This document shows positions 45,681-57,248 of a stretch of 64,000 bases of DNA, one piece after another (the stretch's first letter is position 1; each line of letters begins with the position of its first letter). The position numbers and the translations under genes were made by a program. The notes beneath the pieces were generated by a model, which was not told where the DNA came from, searched no databases, and saw only the letters and a program-made list of their open reading frames with translations. The stretch comes from Dermanyssus gallinae (taxonomy: Eukaryota; Arthropoda; Arachnida; Mesostigmata; Dermanyssidae): the NCBI GenBank assembly GCA_003439945.1, contig QVRM01001782.1:1194001-1258000 (forward strand). The letters are read 5' to 3'.

Positions 45681-46422
45681 ACTCGTCCTGCATGAGACAA
45701 AAAGTTACGCAGAGTTTCATCCATTGATCGCACGAGTAGCTCTTCGGGGCTCGAGCCATTAAGCGCCGCAAGTTGGCGCAAATGCCTCCCCTGGTTGTTG
45801 TTTCTGCCGTTAAAACTCGACTCGGACGGCCGTCAACCTTGGCTCATGATGCATCGGGCCTTCAGTCTTATACTCATTTTGTGGTATTCTGAAAGCGACA
45901 CACTGTCTACGTTCCGACCACTTCTCTAAAAGCCGCCTGATCAAAAGGCTCGACCTTCAGAAGTATCTCAGTGAAAACTCAAGGAAGCAAGCAGCGCGCA
46001 TGCTAGGGGCTTATAACAATACATAACAGGCTATGAGAGGGAGTCTCGCCGATTGAACTGCACGGTCGAACAGTAGACCACACTCCTGTTAGGGCGGACG
46101 GAGCTGCGACACCGAGACCAAAGATATAGCAAGCAATACGCAAACTGGCGAGACATATGAGCAAGTCAGAAGGTTCACAAGCTCACTAAGAAGTGTATAC
46201 AAGGCTGGGTTATTACCTAGAGAAAAGTTGCAAACTCTGGCGATAGCCTTTTCTGCAAAATGCCCTATTTGTTAGAATTGTTGAAAATATGTAATTACGT
46301 AAATTTACTGTCCGGAAAAGGCGGCTTCACAAAATAACGTCCCAGAAGGATCCTATTAGCTTCCGGGGTTGGTGGGGCACCTAGAACACTCAGTCCATGT
46401 GGAGATAGGATGTTTTTATTAA

Positions 46423-46827
46423 GTGCCTACCTGGCTTGTATTATTATGGTTTATTAGCACCCAGGCTGGCGCTACCGGTTGTTACTTTGCTGTTACTGGC
46501 TGGAGATATCGAGAACAACTCGGGCAATCGCCGTGTGTCACTCACGGTGGTGTTATCCAGCAAGTAAAAAACCGCACTGTTTGTGAGCGCTGCCGTACGC
46601 CCCTCCATACGCATCGTGAATATAAAATACCCGAACGATACGCTACCAACTGCAACCATGCGTCTGCAAAGAAATTGCTGTCACTGTGGCAACTAACGGC
46701 ACAACTGGAAAGACCAACTGTGGCTGTTCCAACGATCTGCACTCACTCAAGAAGAAAATTGACGAATTAACAAAAACCGTCAATAAATTGGCCACCGGTA
46801 ACTACGGCACAGCACCACTAACACAAG
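46423..46827 (+). mobile_element. CR1-like LINE 5' coding fragment with 2A-like relic
   Basis: At 46,481-46,528 one frame reads VVTLLLLAGDIENNSGN. It resembles the N-terminal LLLLAGDIExNPGP segment of CR1/L2-group proteins, which works as a 2A-type ribosome-skipping peptide; here the last NPGP is NSGN, so it should be dead. After a shift comes TVCERCRTPLH, part of a zinc finger, and then HSLKKKIDELTKTVNKLATG, a coiled coil. The frame is cut at 46,827 by an R1-like LINE and seems to go on after 48,330. Confidence 0.55.
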
Positions 46828-46840
46828 TCAGAGACAACAA
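46828..46840. repeat. Left target-site duplication of the R1-like LINE
   Basis: tcagagacaacaa, repeated exactly at 48,317-48,329 beyond the A-rich tail. Confidence 0.8.
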
Positions 46841-48316
46841 CCGTGCGTGCACCCGAGGGGAGGAATGCCCTGTACCATGGCGCCGAGTATAAGAGGCTGA
46901 GAACCCTCTTGCGTAGGGAGATCTCCAGAAGTAAGGAACGCTCCGGGAGAGCCTTTCTCGAAGAACTGAAGGACGATCCCTGGGGCCGCCCATACAAGAT
47001 GGTAAAGGGGTGCCCGCCTTTTAAACGGAGAGTGGACCTCACGCCGGACGAGGCCCAAGAGGCAATATCAGTCCTCTTCCCAAAACATCCTTCCTTTGAC
47101 CGCGCCCCTACCTTGAGGCCCCAGGGACGGAAGAACAGGATCTTCCAGAAGTCACCTTGCAAGAGGTGTACGAAGCGGCGGCACGCCTCAAGGAGGGAAA
47201 TGCACCAGGCCTCGACGGCGTTTCGGTCTCCGCGGCCAAGCTACTAACGACGGAATACCCGGAAGCAGTAGCCGCCGCGGCGACTGGGATGTTCCGGACT
47301 GGCTCGTTCCCTGCGGCATGGAAGGCCGCAAACCTTGTTCTCATACCCAAGGGCCCCGGCTCCTACCGCCCGATCTGTCTACTCGGCGCCCTGGCTAAAG
47401 CATTCGAGTCCATCGTGGAGGCACGCCTTCGGGACTTCGCGGAGGGGAGCGACCTGCTGTCCGACGCCCAGTACGGATTCTGCAAGGGCTACTCAACCAT
47501 CGGCGCCATAAAGCGGATCCAGACGCAGGTTGAACTCCTCCGCGAGTCCCCGCCTAGAGGACGGGGCTTGTTCCTCGCGATTTTACTGAACGTCAAAAAC
47601 GCTTTTAACAGCCTACGGTGGAAAGTCATTTAAGGAACTCTCCACAGGAAAAAGGTCCCCTTTTATCTTCGGAAGCTTTTATCGAATTATCTACATGACA
47701 GAACAATCCAGTCCCACGGGTCCGTTTTTAACATGACTGCAGGGGTGCCACAGGGATCCATACTTGGCCCCCTGCTATGGACTATAACCTATGAAGACGT
47801 GCTGCGGCTGAGGGATCTCTCCCCCGGCGTCAACCTCCTTGCCTACTGTGACGACCTCGTCCTAACCGTCCAGGCTCGGACCGCGGACCTGCTGCAAAGC
47901 CGTGCAAAGGAGGCACTTGGCGACGTCGCCCGCTGGATGCAAGAAGCGGGGCTTGCTCTTGCCCCAGCCAAAAGCGGTACCTCGGGGTTACCCTTGACAG
48001 GGGTCTCCGCGGAACTGAACACGTGCGGCGGGTGACGCACGTGTTCGGTATGATGACTTCGCACGTCTCATGCCCAACACGTATGGTCCACGGCAGCTGA
48101 GGAGAAGAATAATTATGTCCGCGGCCGAGTCGGTTGCCCTGTACGGAACTCCGGCCTGGCGCACCAACACACTAAAATTCACCTAGAACAGGACTCGCCT
48201 GCGTCGGGCCCAGAGGGTCGGAGCTCCACACTACCGGCCCGCACTTGCAGCGAGCTCCCTTGCTGTGGTGCCCGCGTGTGCAACCACATTTTCCAGTTAG
48301 TCCTCTTTAAAAAAAA
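46841..48316 (+). mobile_element. 5'-truncated R1-like LINE with 13-bp target duplication
   Basis: The word tcagagacaacaa stands at 46,828-46,840 and again at 48,317-48,329, right after a run of eight A. Between them lies 1,476 bp of R1-like ORF2: YKRLRTLLRREISRSKERSG and DDPWGRPYKMVKG (linker), KEGNAPGLDGVS, LIPKGPGSYRPICLL, AGVPQGSILGPLLW, LAYCDDLVLT (YCDD at 47,845-47,856), RWMQEAGLALAPAKS. Three or more frameshifts break it. The 5' end is truncated before the RT. Confidence 0.85.
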
Positions 48317-48329
48317 TCAGAGACAACAA
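48317..48329. repeat. Right target-site duplication of the R1-like LINE
   Basis: Exact copy of 46,828-46,840; the host CR1-like fragment probably continues from here for a short distance. Confidence 0.8.
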
Positions 48330-49559
48330 AGATTGAAAACGTGCATAAGGAATATTCAACAATATTTGCGTGCAAGCATCAACATGTTGTGGAACGTTGG
48401 AACTGGAATCATTATATAATAAGTCAGGCGAAAATGACTTTTTCGACGCATATATTATGTTTTTAATTTAAACATTTGGTGCAGCACGGTAAACATAAGT
48501 AAATTTGCACAACACAAAACATATTAGGAAGCGGCCAACCCAAATGGGGTCTACAGAACTACAGCGTGCTCACGCTTACGCAACTGCACTGTCAGACAAA
48601 CAGTGTTGGCAATAAAATAATATTTCGTCGCATGCTTTTCTAAACCACCCAATAAACAGCTGATATAATACATACATATTGTTTATTTTGCAATAACATT
48701 GCATTTCAAGATGGTACGTAATTACAATACAATTCACTCATTATATACGATTTGAACACTTCAGCGACCGTCCCACCGGGCAAAAAAGTGCAAAGACAGC
48801 CGATGCGTCTGGCAGCTCGCTGCGTGGTATAGCTGATATAGCATATGATATTGGGGACGCAATGAGCTATCGCATTGATCCAAATAAACAAATTGTAGTG
48901 TAGCCGGCCTATACTTTTATAAAATTAAACCTATTATGAAATAAAGCACGACCCGCAGCTGTATATATGAAATATATGCGCTTGAATTGCAAATTGCACA
49001 CAACGCAACCGAGATTACGTACGTCAGCTAGAATGGAAGAAGTGCGGTCGATGTCTCACTAACCTCAGCACAGCGCCAAAAACTGCTAGATGTACACTGC
49101 AGACGATCGGTGCATTATGATTGAGGAAGTAAATATTGAACTCGTCAATCACTTCTGCTATCTAAAAATAATAGTGACGCCCCAGCTGTCACTCATCAGA
49201 TGGCAGCAGCGGCAAGGCCACCGCGACCATGATTCTAGTAAGAGAGTTTACTGACATAGAACAAAAAGATCGCGCTAAACTTATTTTGAATAAAAATTGT
49301 ACCTTTAAATTGATATTGTCTTCATGCAATTGCCCCTAGTTTTACAAAGAGCGCATCGGCGACGGTTGCACTGCAATTATGCCAAGATATCTCAGTAGTA
49401 GAAAATTTAGTACTGGATAGGATACCGTTTAGTACACAAGCCTTAGAAGCCTACAGAAAATTTAGAGGAAATCACAACTTGGCATTTATCCCACTCTTTT
49501 ACAAGCTTTTTTTTGCTGCGGGACATTGACGGAATCTGTATCTTACAGTGCAAATCATG
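48330..49559. other. No gene seen
   Basis: AT-rich sequence after the R1-like LINE; the first bases may continue the split CR1-like fragment. Confidence 0.5.
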
Positions 49560-50345
49560 GCCTCAAGAATCTCCCACAGGGAAATCTCAAGCGGGTTCCA
49601 AGGCGGGGAGTACTGTGGCCACTCTTCAGATGCGATAAACCCCTAGCAAGGTCTTAGTTTGTTTAACCCTATGAGAAGACACCGAGTTCTGCCGAAAGTA
49701 AACCGTCTATAAAGGTCGGCAGTTCATTGTAAAGGATCGTCTGGTCACAGCGGCACCAGATGATCCTTTACAATTAACTGGCGCTGTCTCGCCCTGTCAA
49801 TGACTCCAAAAGGACTGAAAACGAGTGGTGTGCGCCCCGTCATTAATTATCTCGGCCCACATCATCAATGGGGCTAGTGCTTCTGTGCTCGTGGCTAAAA
49901 ATTTCTATCGCACATTGTGGGATCCTCGCGACGCATCCATATCCGATCGTTTTACCTGCTCACAGAAAATGTTCTCATCAGCGAAGACGATGTTTTGAAG
50001 CTCGTCACAAGCGTGACGGGCGAGAAGGGCATTCGCACTTTTGCAAGAAACCGTGTTATGCTTGTTCGTAGTACGGTTGCATCTTGTAGGTCTTTCTCTT
50101 GAGATGATTTCTCATAACCCGCATCACGCTGCCGTTCGAGATTTTTAAGTTATGGGCAGTTCTTGCAGCGCTCTGCGTAAGAGTTCTCTTCAACCGGGCT
50201 TGTACTCTTCCTATGTTCTCGGACAGTTGCAGTGGGTTTTGTTTGCCGCGGTCCGTGTGCCGGGTGCTCACTGGCATCGTCCGCTGTCGTCTCGGTTGGC
50301 TCGCCGTCCGTTGATAGAAAGATCGAAGCATATCCGCCAAATGTA
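49560..50345 (-). mobile_element. Mariner-like relic, - strand, copy 2
   Basis: Same family as 14,760-15,410. The 94-codon N-terminal frame (50,340-50,056) reads VQARLKRTLTQSAARTAHNL, KISNGSVMRVMRNHLKRKTYK, two helix-turn-helix units. Downstream pieces match ATSTKIFSHEHR...-type middle and the WPQYSP end. An inverted repeat lies at 49,726-49,774. Confidence 0.7.
49726..49774. repeat. Inverted repeat inside the mariner-like relic
   Basis: Arms 49,726-49,745 and 49,755-49,774 (attgtaaaggatcgtctggt against its complement, one mismatch), loop of 9. Confidence 0.8.
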
Positions 50346-51299
50346 ACGTTGCTGTGTTACGCTAAGTCAGCTGGGGGATGTAGACTCAGCCGAACGGGTA
50401 CTGCAGCGCGAGGGACTCAGGAACGATAAGCGACGACACGCAGCATAATCTCTAATGCAAAGCACAGCCGAGCAACGAATGGTGACCAACCACCAGCAGC
50501 GACCAGGAAACCAACATCAAGCGAACAGCGAACGCCAGCCCATCCCTTCTACCAACACGGCCATGACTTCGGCAACCATGCCGATCACAACCGCGACGAC
50601 AGCGCTAACGACAGCCACGACCTCGACAAGAACGCCGACAACGACCATGACAGCAGTACCGACTACGACCATGACATTTTCGCCGCCAACGGAACATCAA
50701 TGCAGACACGTGGAACGTGCACCTTACTAATTGGCATCGAGGATAATAACCCAATTCTTGCGTACAATTTTGTAATCATTGGGTCCCTCGCAAAACAAAT
50801 AGTGCTCGAAGAGCGCTTTCTATGTACATACTTAGCTACCATAAACCTACAATCTATCGAACTAACACTGGGCACATCTCACTACTAGACCAGCAATGAC
50901 CCCCATTCCGCAGCTACCACAGCACGCATCAGGCACCGATTCCACATCCTGTCCACTATTATTCTTCCACCTCAAAACGCCATCCGAGTCACAGTAGCAG
51001 CCGACTCCGAAACGACTACGGGAACGCTTCTGCTGGAGCCGACACCGGTACTGCTTTAGGAGAAAGAATCTGTTGCTCGCCGCGTCGCTCACGAGAATTG
51101 ACCGTCAAGTTGTGCGTCTAACAGCAGGTCTTATAGAAAAAAAGCAGCATAATCCGGATTCACTCTTCTAAACATCTTAAATGCAAGCAAGGAAATTGTT
51201 ACACTGTAAATATCCCTAAGTGGTAAAAGCTTAAAGCCTTGATAACACTTACGAACAAAACTAAATAATATAGAAGGTAGGAGGTACCGATGTATATAG
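50346..51299. other. No supported gene
   Basis: An ACC/ACG-rich stretch (50,550-50,690) codes a Thr-rich frame of 91 codons that is low-complexity. Nothing else. Confidence 0.5.
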
Positions 51300-51535
51300 A
51301 ACCCATGGTCTCGGTGGGCTGTCTAGCTTAGAATCCGTGGGATTATACGCAGTATAGGGCAGGTTGCGCTAGACTAGCGGCTCCCTACATGTATTGAAGT
51401 AATACGACAAGTATACCGGTCATGTAGGTTAGGGGATCAGCAGGTTTTTAGTGGCTTTGAGAGTCCCACACTACCCAGACCAAAGAGTGTGCGTTATGTA
51501 TTTTTGTTCCTGGCCTCTGTAAAAAAATATTAAGA
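51300..51535 (+). mobile_element. Retroposon 3' tail
   Basis: Non-coding stretch ending tcctggcctctgtaaaaaaa. The part ttttagtggctttgagagtcccacactaccc resembles the ends of the insertions at 30,889-31,225 and 59,103-59,274. It is probably the 3' UTR of one LINE family. Confidence 0.4.
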
Positions 51536-52631
51536 CCTCTGTGAAATGTTTGAGACTAATATTATGTCTACTCCTCTTTTTCTTGACTTTGTATGCTTTA
51601 ATTAGTTTTTTGCGCCCAATGAAAAGACATAAACATATATTTCACAAAAACTTCAAATACCAGTTTAGGATTATAAACTTCTCTTCAAACACAATGGAAT
51701 ACCATTAAAAAGTACCCTATGTAAGCATTTCAGATTTAATTGAAGCAGTGCGAAAATGCATTCTTGAGAATTATTTCTATTAGTCAGATTGTTCAGAAAA
51801 ACCTTAATTACCAGTCGGAGGTTCATTTCTCTGAGGCAAAGAAAACCACATTATTGGTCTACGCAGTCTGGGAACTACTAGCCTCTACACGTAGGAGCCT
51901 CTCTGCCCCTTTGTGACTTCCTTCGGTACAATTCTGCTTCGGCAGCCGATCCATCAAAAGTGGGGAGAGGTTTTTACTACTAGGCATAATCCCGATGGCC
52001 ATATCTGATCTAACAGCATACATGCAGCTACTAGGTTCACCTTCTTTGTCAATCAAGTCGCTCGTCAAACCTGTAGAGCCTCATAAAATATTTTTCAGTT
52101 CAAATCTTGCTCGACCGCATCGGCCAATCCAACGATTGCCAAATGTCTCATCCAGTTAATCCCGTACGTGGAGGGCGTTGCGTGCTAGGCCACCAACGTG
52201 CTGGAAGCCACATTCTCGATTGAATACTCTGTGAAACGTTTGCTAATAGTTCTGCTAAGGTTGTGCTCAGAATTGTGTGGTATGTTGATCCATATAGCTT
52301 GTCGGGAAATATATAAGATCCGATAATATAGGTGTCCTCTATGCCAGTCCACACATTCACGGAGAAGCGACGCTGGTGTACATACGGGCAGATCATATGG
52401 CTGTTCTCCGTGGCACACCAATGAACATTGTGTGCGTTGAACACACCATCTTGTGTGACGAACGCTTCGTCTATGGAGAGAGCAAAAGCAGGAAATTCCA
52501 CCTTGGCCGCTGCTTGTTACAGGAACGAGCGACTTAATGAATGCGTGGCTGGTAATCAGAATCAACCGCAAGACTTGTACTCGCTGCAACCAGTACGGAT
52601 AGAGCCCTGATTCATTTAGCACCTCGTGGAC

Positions 52632-52644
52632 AGTGGTGCGACTT
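52632..52644. repeat. Left duplication of SINE copy A
   Basis: agtggtgcgactt, repeated exactly at 52,893-52,905. Confidence 0.8.
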
Positions 52645-52892
52645 TATCCGGGGTGTCGCGGGCTCGATCCCTGTTGTTGGTCGAATTTTCTCTGAGCGAA
52701 GGTCATTGAGAATAGATGGCAGCATGGCAGCGGCCATGCTGCCACAAAGACTGTTGGGGAAACCCTAGATATCTTAACATGTCCGGCCCTCGGTGCATTG
52801 AAGATATACCTCAGGTTAAGTGCCAAGCCCGTAGGGGACGCAGGATAGCCTAGAATTAAAAACAACCTCCCTAAAGAATGTTTTTTAATTCT
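52645..52892 (+). mobile_element. SINE family 2, copy A, inside a transposase
   Basis: 248 bp flanked by agtggtgcgactt (52,632-52,644 and 52,893-52,905). It begins just before a tRNA B box (GGGCTCGATCCC) and has body marks gaattttctctgagcga, cttaacatgtccggccctc and cgtaggggacgcagg. Removing it with one repeat restores the - strand transposase frame VGASRTTVHEVLNESG. Confidence 0.8.
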
Positions 52893-52905
52893 AGTGGTGC
52901 GACTT
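52893..52905. repeat. Right duplication of SINE copy A
   Basis: Exact copy of 52,632-52,644. Confidence 0.8.
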
Positions 52906-53689
52906 GCGCCGACACTTCTAGCCACCAGCCTAATGCTTGCGGAAGGACGCGCGACTACTTGTTCAACACTGCGTTTGGGATTCTGACTGCCCGCGGTCGT
53001 GCGGTGTCGTATTGACAGCCGTGAAATGATCCAGTTTCGCAGAGCAACCGGTGTAGTCGCATAAACATTGTGCTGGCAGGTATCCGTCGGTGTGGAAAGC
53101 GCTGTGCGTACAATCGGAGTACGGTATAAAAATATTACAATGCTGCTATGGTGAGAACAGGTAATCATTGTAAACAAAGGTATACTAACAAGGAGTGAAC
53201 TCTGTCGTCTTCATAATCTTTAAAGGCAACACAATAGCAGTAGCTTGTGGGTTGGTACTCCAAGGCTACGGCATAGACCACAGCTGTTACCTTTGCCTAA
53301 AATCTGATTGTCTAAATAGATACTCCATAAGAACATAGACACGGTAGTGTTCACCACCCCCAGGATCGGACTATGATCTCTATGAGTTTGCCAGTCTCTC
53401 GCTCACACAACACACGTCCTCTTCGTGGCTCGCACCAACGACTAGTAACTCATTTATTATCATGCCTCTTTTTATATCACAGATTGTTTGCTCATTTAGT
53501 GAATTTCCGCGGCATCGTGGCGGCATCTTCTAGTTGGCGCCATGTTTTAGCTTGCTGTGCCATTACTGACATGTCTTTAGTTTGCTTTGCCATTGCCGCC
53601 AACCGACGCAGTCTATGCCTGCGCTGCTTAACGGAGGACTGCTATACTACAGACACAAGGTTCAATCACTGCACCACCCAGCTCGACTT

Positions 53690-54180
53690 CACTAATCACA
53701 GCCACGCAAGATGTCGCCCCATAGAACGACTACAAGCTGAACGTTCCACAGAGTATTCGGTCGAGGATGTGGCTTCAGCACGATGGTGGCCCTGCATACA
53801 ACGTACTTCAGGCACAAAATATCTGGATGAGACTTTCGCTAATCGCTGGATTAGCCGAAGCGGTCCTTAAGCTTGGCAGCCGTGGTCGCCCGATCTACCC
53901 AGTCTTGATTTTTCTTTTAGGGCCACCTAACATATCTACTCTACGCAACTCCCGTTGAATCTCCTATTGATCTGCCCGGCAGAATAGTTACTGCTGCTAG
54001 AACCACTTGGGAGACGCCTGGTTTCTTTAAACGCATGCAACAGGAGTCCTTGATATCGCTATAGCAAGATTTGAACTAAACTAAAAAAAAATCTGAGCTT
54101 CTACAGGTTTGACGAATGACTTGATTGACAGAAAGAGAACATAGTAGCTGCATGTATGCACTCACATCCGATATGGTCAT
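53690..54180 (+). mobile_element. DDE transposase element, + strand, 3' half
   Basis: Second copy of the element at 51,990-53,180, opposite direction. Reads QHDGGPAYNVLQAQ (second Asp), YLDETFANRWISRSGP, WSPDLPSLDF (third acidic position) and FFKRMQQESL, with shifts between. Both copies share the 3' UTR (tttgacgaatgacttgattga and gtagctgcatgtatgc). Confidence 0.7.
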
Positions 54181-54380
54181 CGGAGAAATTAAGATACTTT
54201 GCAGCTAAAGACACCAGGTCTACCAGTTTGGTACCAAAATTAATCACTTAAGCTGTACATCCGTCTGAATGCATTGTGTGTGTACGAAATAATTCGAGAA
54301 GCCTAGGCGTGAAAGTTTGAACATGCACATTGTAAAATTATAATTTTGTAAACTCTTCTTAAGATTACAATAGTGAAACC

Positions 54381-54450
54381 CTGGATGAGTACTGTCTCAA
54401 ACGACAGGCTATACGTTTTTAGCCTATCGTTTTAGGCAGTGTTATCCAGC
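54381..54450. repeat. Imperfect hairpin, about 30-base arms
   Basis: ctggatgagtactgtctc...ggcta on the left pairs with tagcctatcg...ttatccag on the right with a loop near 54,412-54,419. The inner 21 bases have three mismatches. It resembles a small MITE or a remnant of one. Confidence 0.6.
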
Positions 54451-57248
54451 GATATAATCAGCTGTTAGCGTGCCCGCGGCTTGCCAACGAGTTTCTCGCT
54501 GGGCTACTAGTTTTTGGGCCACTACACTTTGGGGTACCTAGCCTGGAGGCATAGACGTTCTCTCGGAAAATATCGAAAAAAATCGAATTTGCGACGAAAA
54601 AAATTATTTTGCTATTTGATTAAATAGCCTTTAATGGTCCACCTACTCCGACTCTTGTCATGGCTTTCCAGCGGGGTAATAGGCAGGAATAACGCACAGC
54701 TATAATAGGCACCATAAAGGGCTGTCTCGAAGAGAGGCTCTATTGTTAGCACATTACGCCTTTAATAACTCTTAGTCGACATTTTTATGCCAGAATCCTC
54801 AATCAACCGCGTTTGAAACTCTAACGACACGTTTTGTGTGAAAAAAATATATCCGCGCGCTTCGAACCAACTTAACTGTTGCTTCTACGTAATCTCACTT
54901 GACGACCTATCGTGAGGTGTTCGTAGAAGCTCATAAACAGGTCGAATGTGCTAACCGATATGAAGAAGACTGCAATGCTGATGATTTAGGCTCTGGATAT
55001 ATCGGGCAAACTCATTTTGTTTGAATAAAATAAATCAGATCCTATGGTCAGAAGAATAAGATCAATTTGGAGATGACTAAGAATTAATTTGGAGATGACC
55101 GAACTAACTCGGTAGGGTCACGATGCCCCTATCTTCCACACAAGCAGCAACGATACAAGCGTTAATAGCGCTATAGCTTATAGGCAACCAAGAAAGAATC
55201 AGAAAAGTCCGCATAGGATTGTCTTGCTGCTATGCTTTCTCGTAAAGAAATTATCCCTCTAAGTGTATCCGCTACGAGTGTGTGACGAAGCCCTTAACAG
55301 TGCTTAAGCAACAGTACAGCTACGCCCTATGCTGCTTACGCAATACGGCGCCGGTAAGACGAGACGACAGCCAACCGATTATTAGAGCACATTATTCCAC
55401 GTGCACTATTCTATGACGATCAAGGTTTCGTTTACAGCCACAACATCGCTGTCTCTTAGGAACGCCGGACAGACCGAGAGCCAACTACTCCGACTACGTA
55501 GTCACATGCCAACTACGTCGCAGAACGTACACCAGCGCCTCTATGTCGCGCCATAACCATCACATCTCTATCATTCATTATCAGCAGCATCACCATCTCT
55601 TCTCTGCTCGACTGTGCTATATGCGGCAGACATTAGCTCACCCAAACCTAGTCTCTTCGCGTTGAGATTGCCGTCGTACTAAGTTCGACATCCCTGTAAC
55701 GTCGTCATTACAAAACTTGCTAAAACGCGCTTCGTATAGAAATGTTAACACGAAAGAAACGTTTACCTGGATGGAGATTTTCTATTAGGTGTATGTTGCA
55801 GGCAGCCAAGCTGTCCTCGGTATACAAAACTCTGCCCAAGATGCTGCTCTGTATGCCACCTACCAACAAGCCGTATGATATCCTCTTTTCTGCCATACTG
55901 GTTTGGACTCACGATGTGCAAACGACCTCAAAATGTCACGAAACACATAGATAGACTACCGAGAGAGAATGAACACATCGTAAAACAACGCAAAGAGCGA
56001 CCGGCATGAGCGACAGTCAGACCGCCCGGCTCCCGCTAGCGAAAGAGACGAGAGCTCACCAGGCAAGAAGATCATCATCATCATCATCAGCTCAAGCTGT
56101 ATCGTCATCACCACTACCATCACAGCCGAATCATCATCATCATCATCATCATTCCAGATGGTTGTTGTTGGTGGTTCTGGTGTGTGTGTGAGGCTGACTC
56201 TCTGTTGCGGATGTTATTCCGTTGTTCGGTTGAAGTTCCAATGGACGTTCGATTAAGTGTTGTCAATAAATATCTCTCAGAGCAGTCGTGACAGGTGAAT
56301 TGCGTATGGTGTTAGTGGTGGTGTTGTTGTTGTTGTTGTTGTTGCTGCTGCTACAGCTATAACGGCAACACCTGTAGTAGTAGCAGTCGTAGTAGTTGTT
56401 GTTGTTCCATTTATTTATCGTATTTGATTGAATGACATTTGGATTGGCGCGTAACGGTTACTACTCAGTTGGGAGGTGGCGGCATATGGTCAGACGGCAG
56501 GACGAAGCGGCAGCCAAGTCAGTGAGTGACAGACACACTACGCAACAGTGCGGCGGCAGGATATCGACGAGTTCGCCGCCGCCGCCGCTGCAACAGCAGT
56601 AATCTCAAACAGAGAAAAAGGACACGTTTTATTATTGTTGTTGTTGTTGTTGTAGTGTCTGATACTGAAACCGCGGCTGCTGGCAATGATATGTCATCAT
56701 GATGACGACGACGACGACGATGCCTTGACCTTCGCTCGATTCGGATTCGTGTTTGCGCCTTGCCGCCCCGCGGCACGCTGATGAAATGCATGTTCCACCA
56801 CTATTTTCCTGTTTTTTTTTCCAGTAACAGCTGAGTAACAACAACTGTGGCAGCCCGCGAACTACTACTACTAACTACGAGTGTACGAGTCGTGTTCGAG
56901 AAAGAGAAACAGAGTGGTGACATCGTCGTACGATGATGTGGTGCATGCTCAAGTTGTAGTACTTCAAAAAGTAACAACAACAACGACAACAACAACAATT
57001 GAAGAACAATCAGCTGTTGTTGGCGGTCCAAGTCGTTGGACATCGAGTAGTAGTAGTAGAAGTAGTAGGAGGTGGTTTAGAGAAGAAGTTGCAGCTCAGT
57101 GATGAGTAAAACGAAAGTGTACCGCTGGAAATGGTTATATCAGTAAAACCCAAATATATATTTTTTTAAAAAAAACGAGAAGAGAAGCTGCAGTAGCGGC
57201 AGCAGCAGCAGCAACTGTGGTGCGAGTTAACTTCATTGACCGACTCGA
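54451..57248. other. No supported gene; triplet-rich upstream region
   Basis: 54.45-55.7 kb is unique AT-rich DNA. 56.0-57.2 kb is rich in CAT (56,065-56,150), GTT (56,320-56,345, 56,630-56,655), GAC and AGT triplets, like 0-1 kb and 37-38 kb, and could be a promoter or 5' UTR for the ORF at 57,249. Confidence 0.5.

Larger units (their letters stand above)
51990..53180 (-). mobile_element. DDE transposase element, - strand, broken by a SINE
   Basis: IS630-Tc1-mariner type. N-terminal: RSVEQVVARPSASI and VARSVGASRTT (helix-turn-helix), then, past the SINE (52,632-52,905), VHEVLNESGLYPYWLQRVQVL. Catalytic core: DEAFVTQDGVFNAHNVH (first Asp region), RRFSVNVWTGIEDTYIIGSY, LYGSTYHTIL, RMWLPARWWPSTQ, where H-D-G-A-P-A-H is expected but altered. 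The 3' UTR word caggtttgacgagcgactt is shared with the element at 53,690. Confidence 0.7.
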
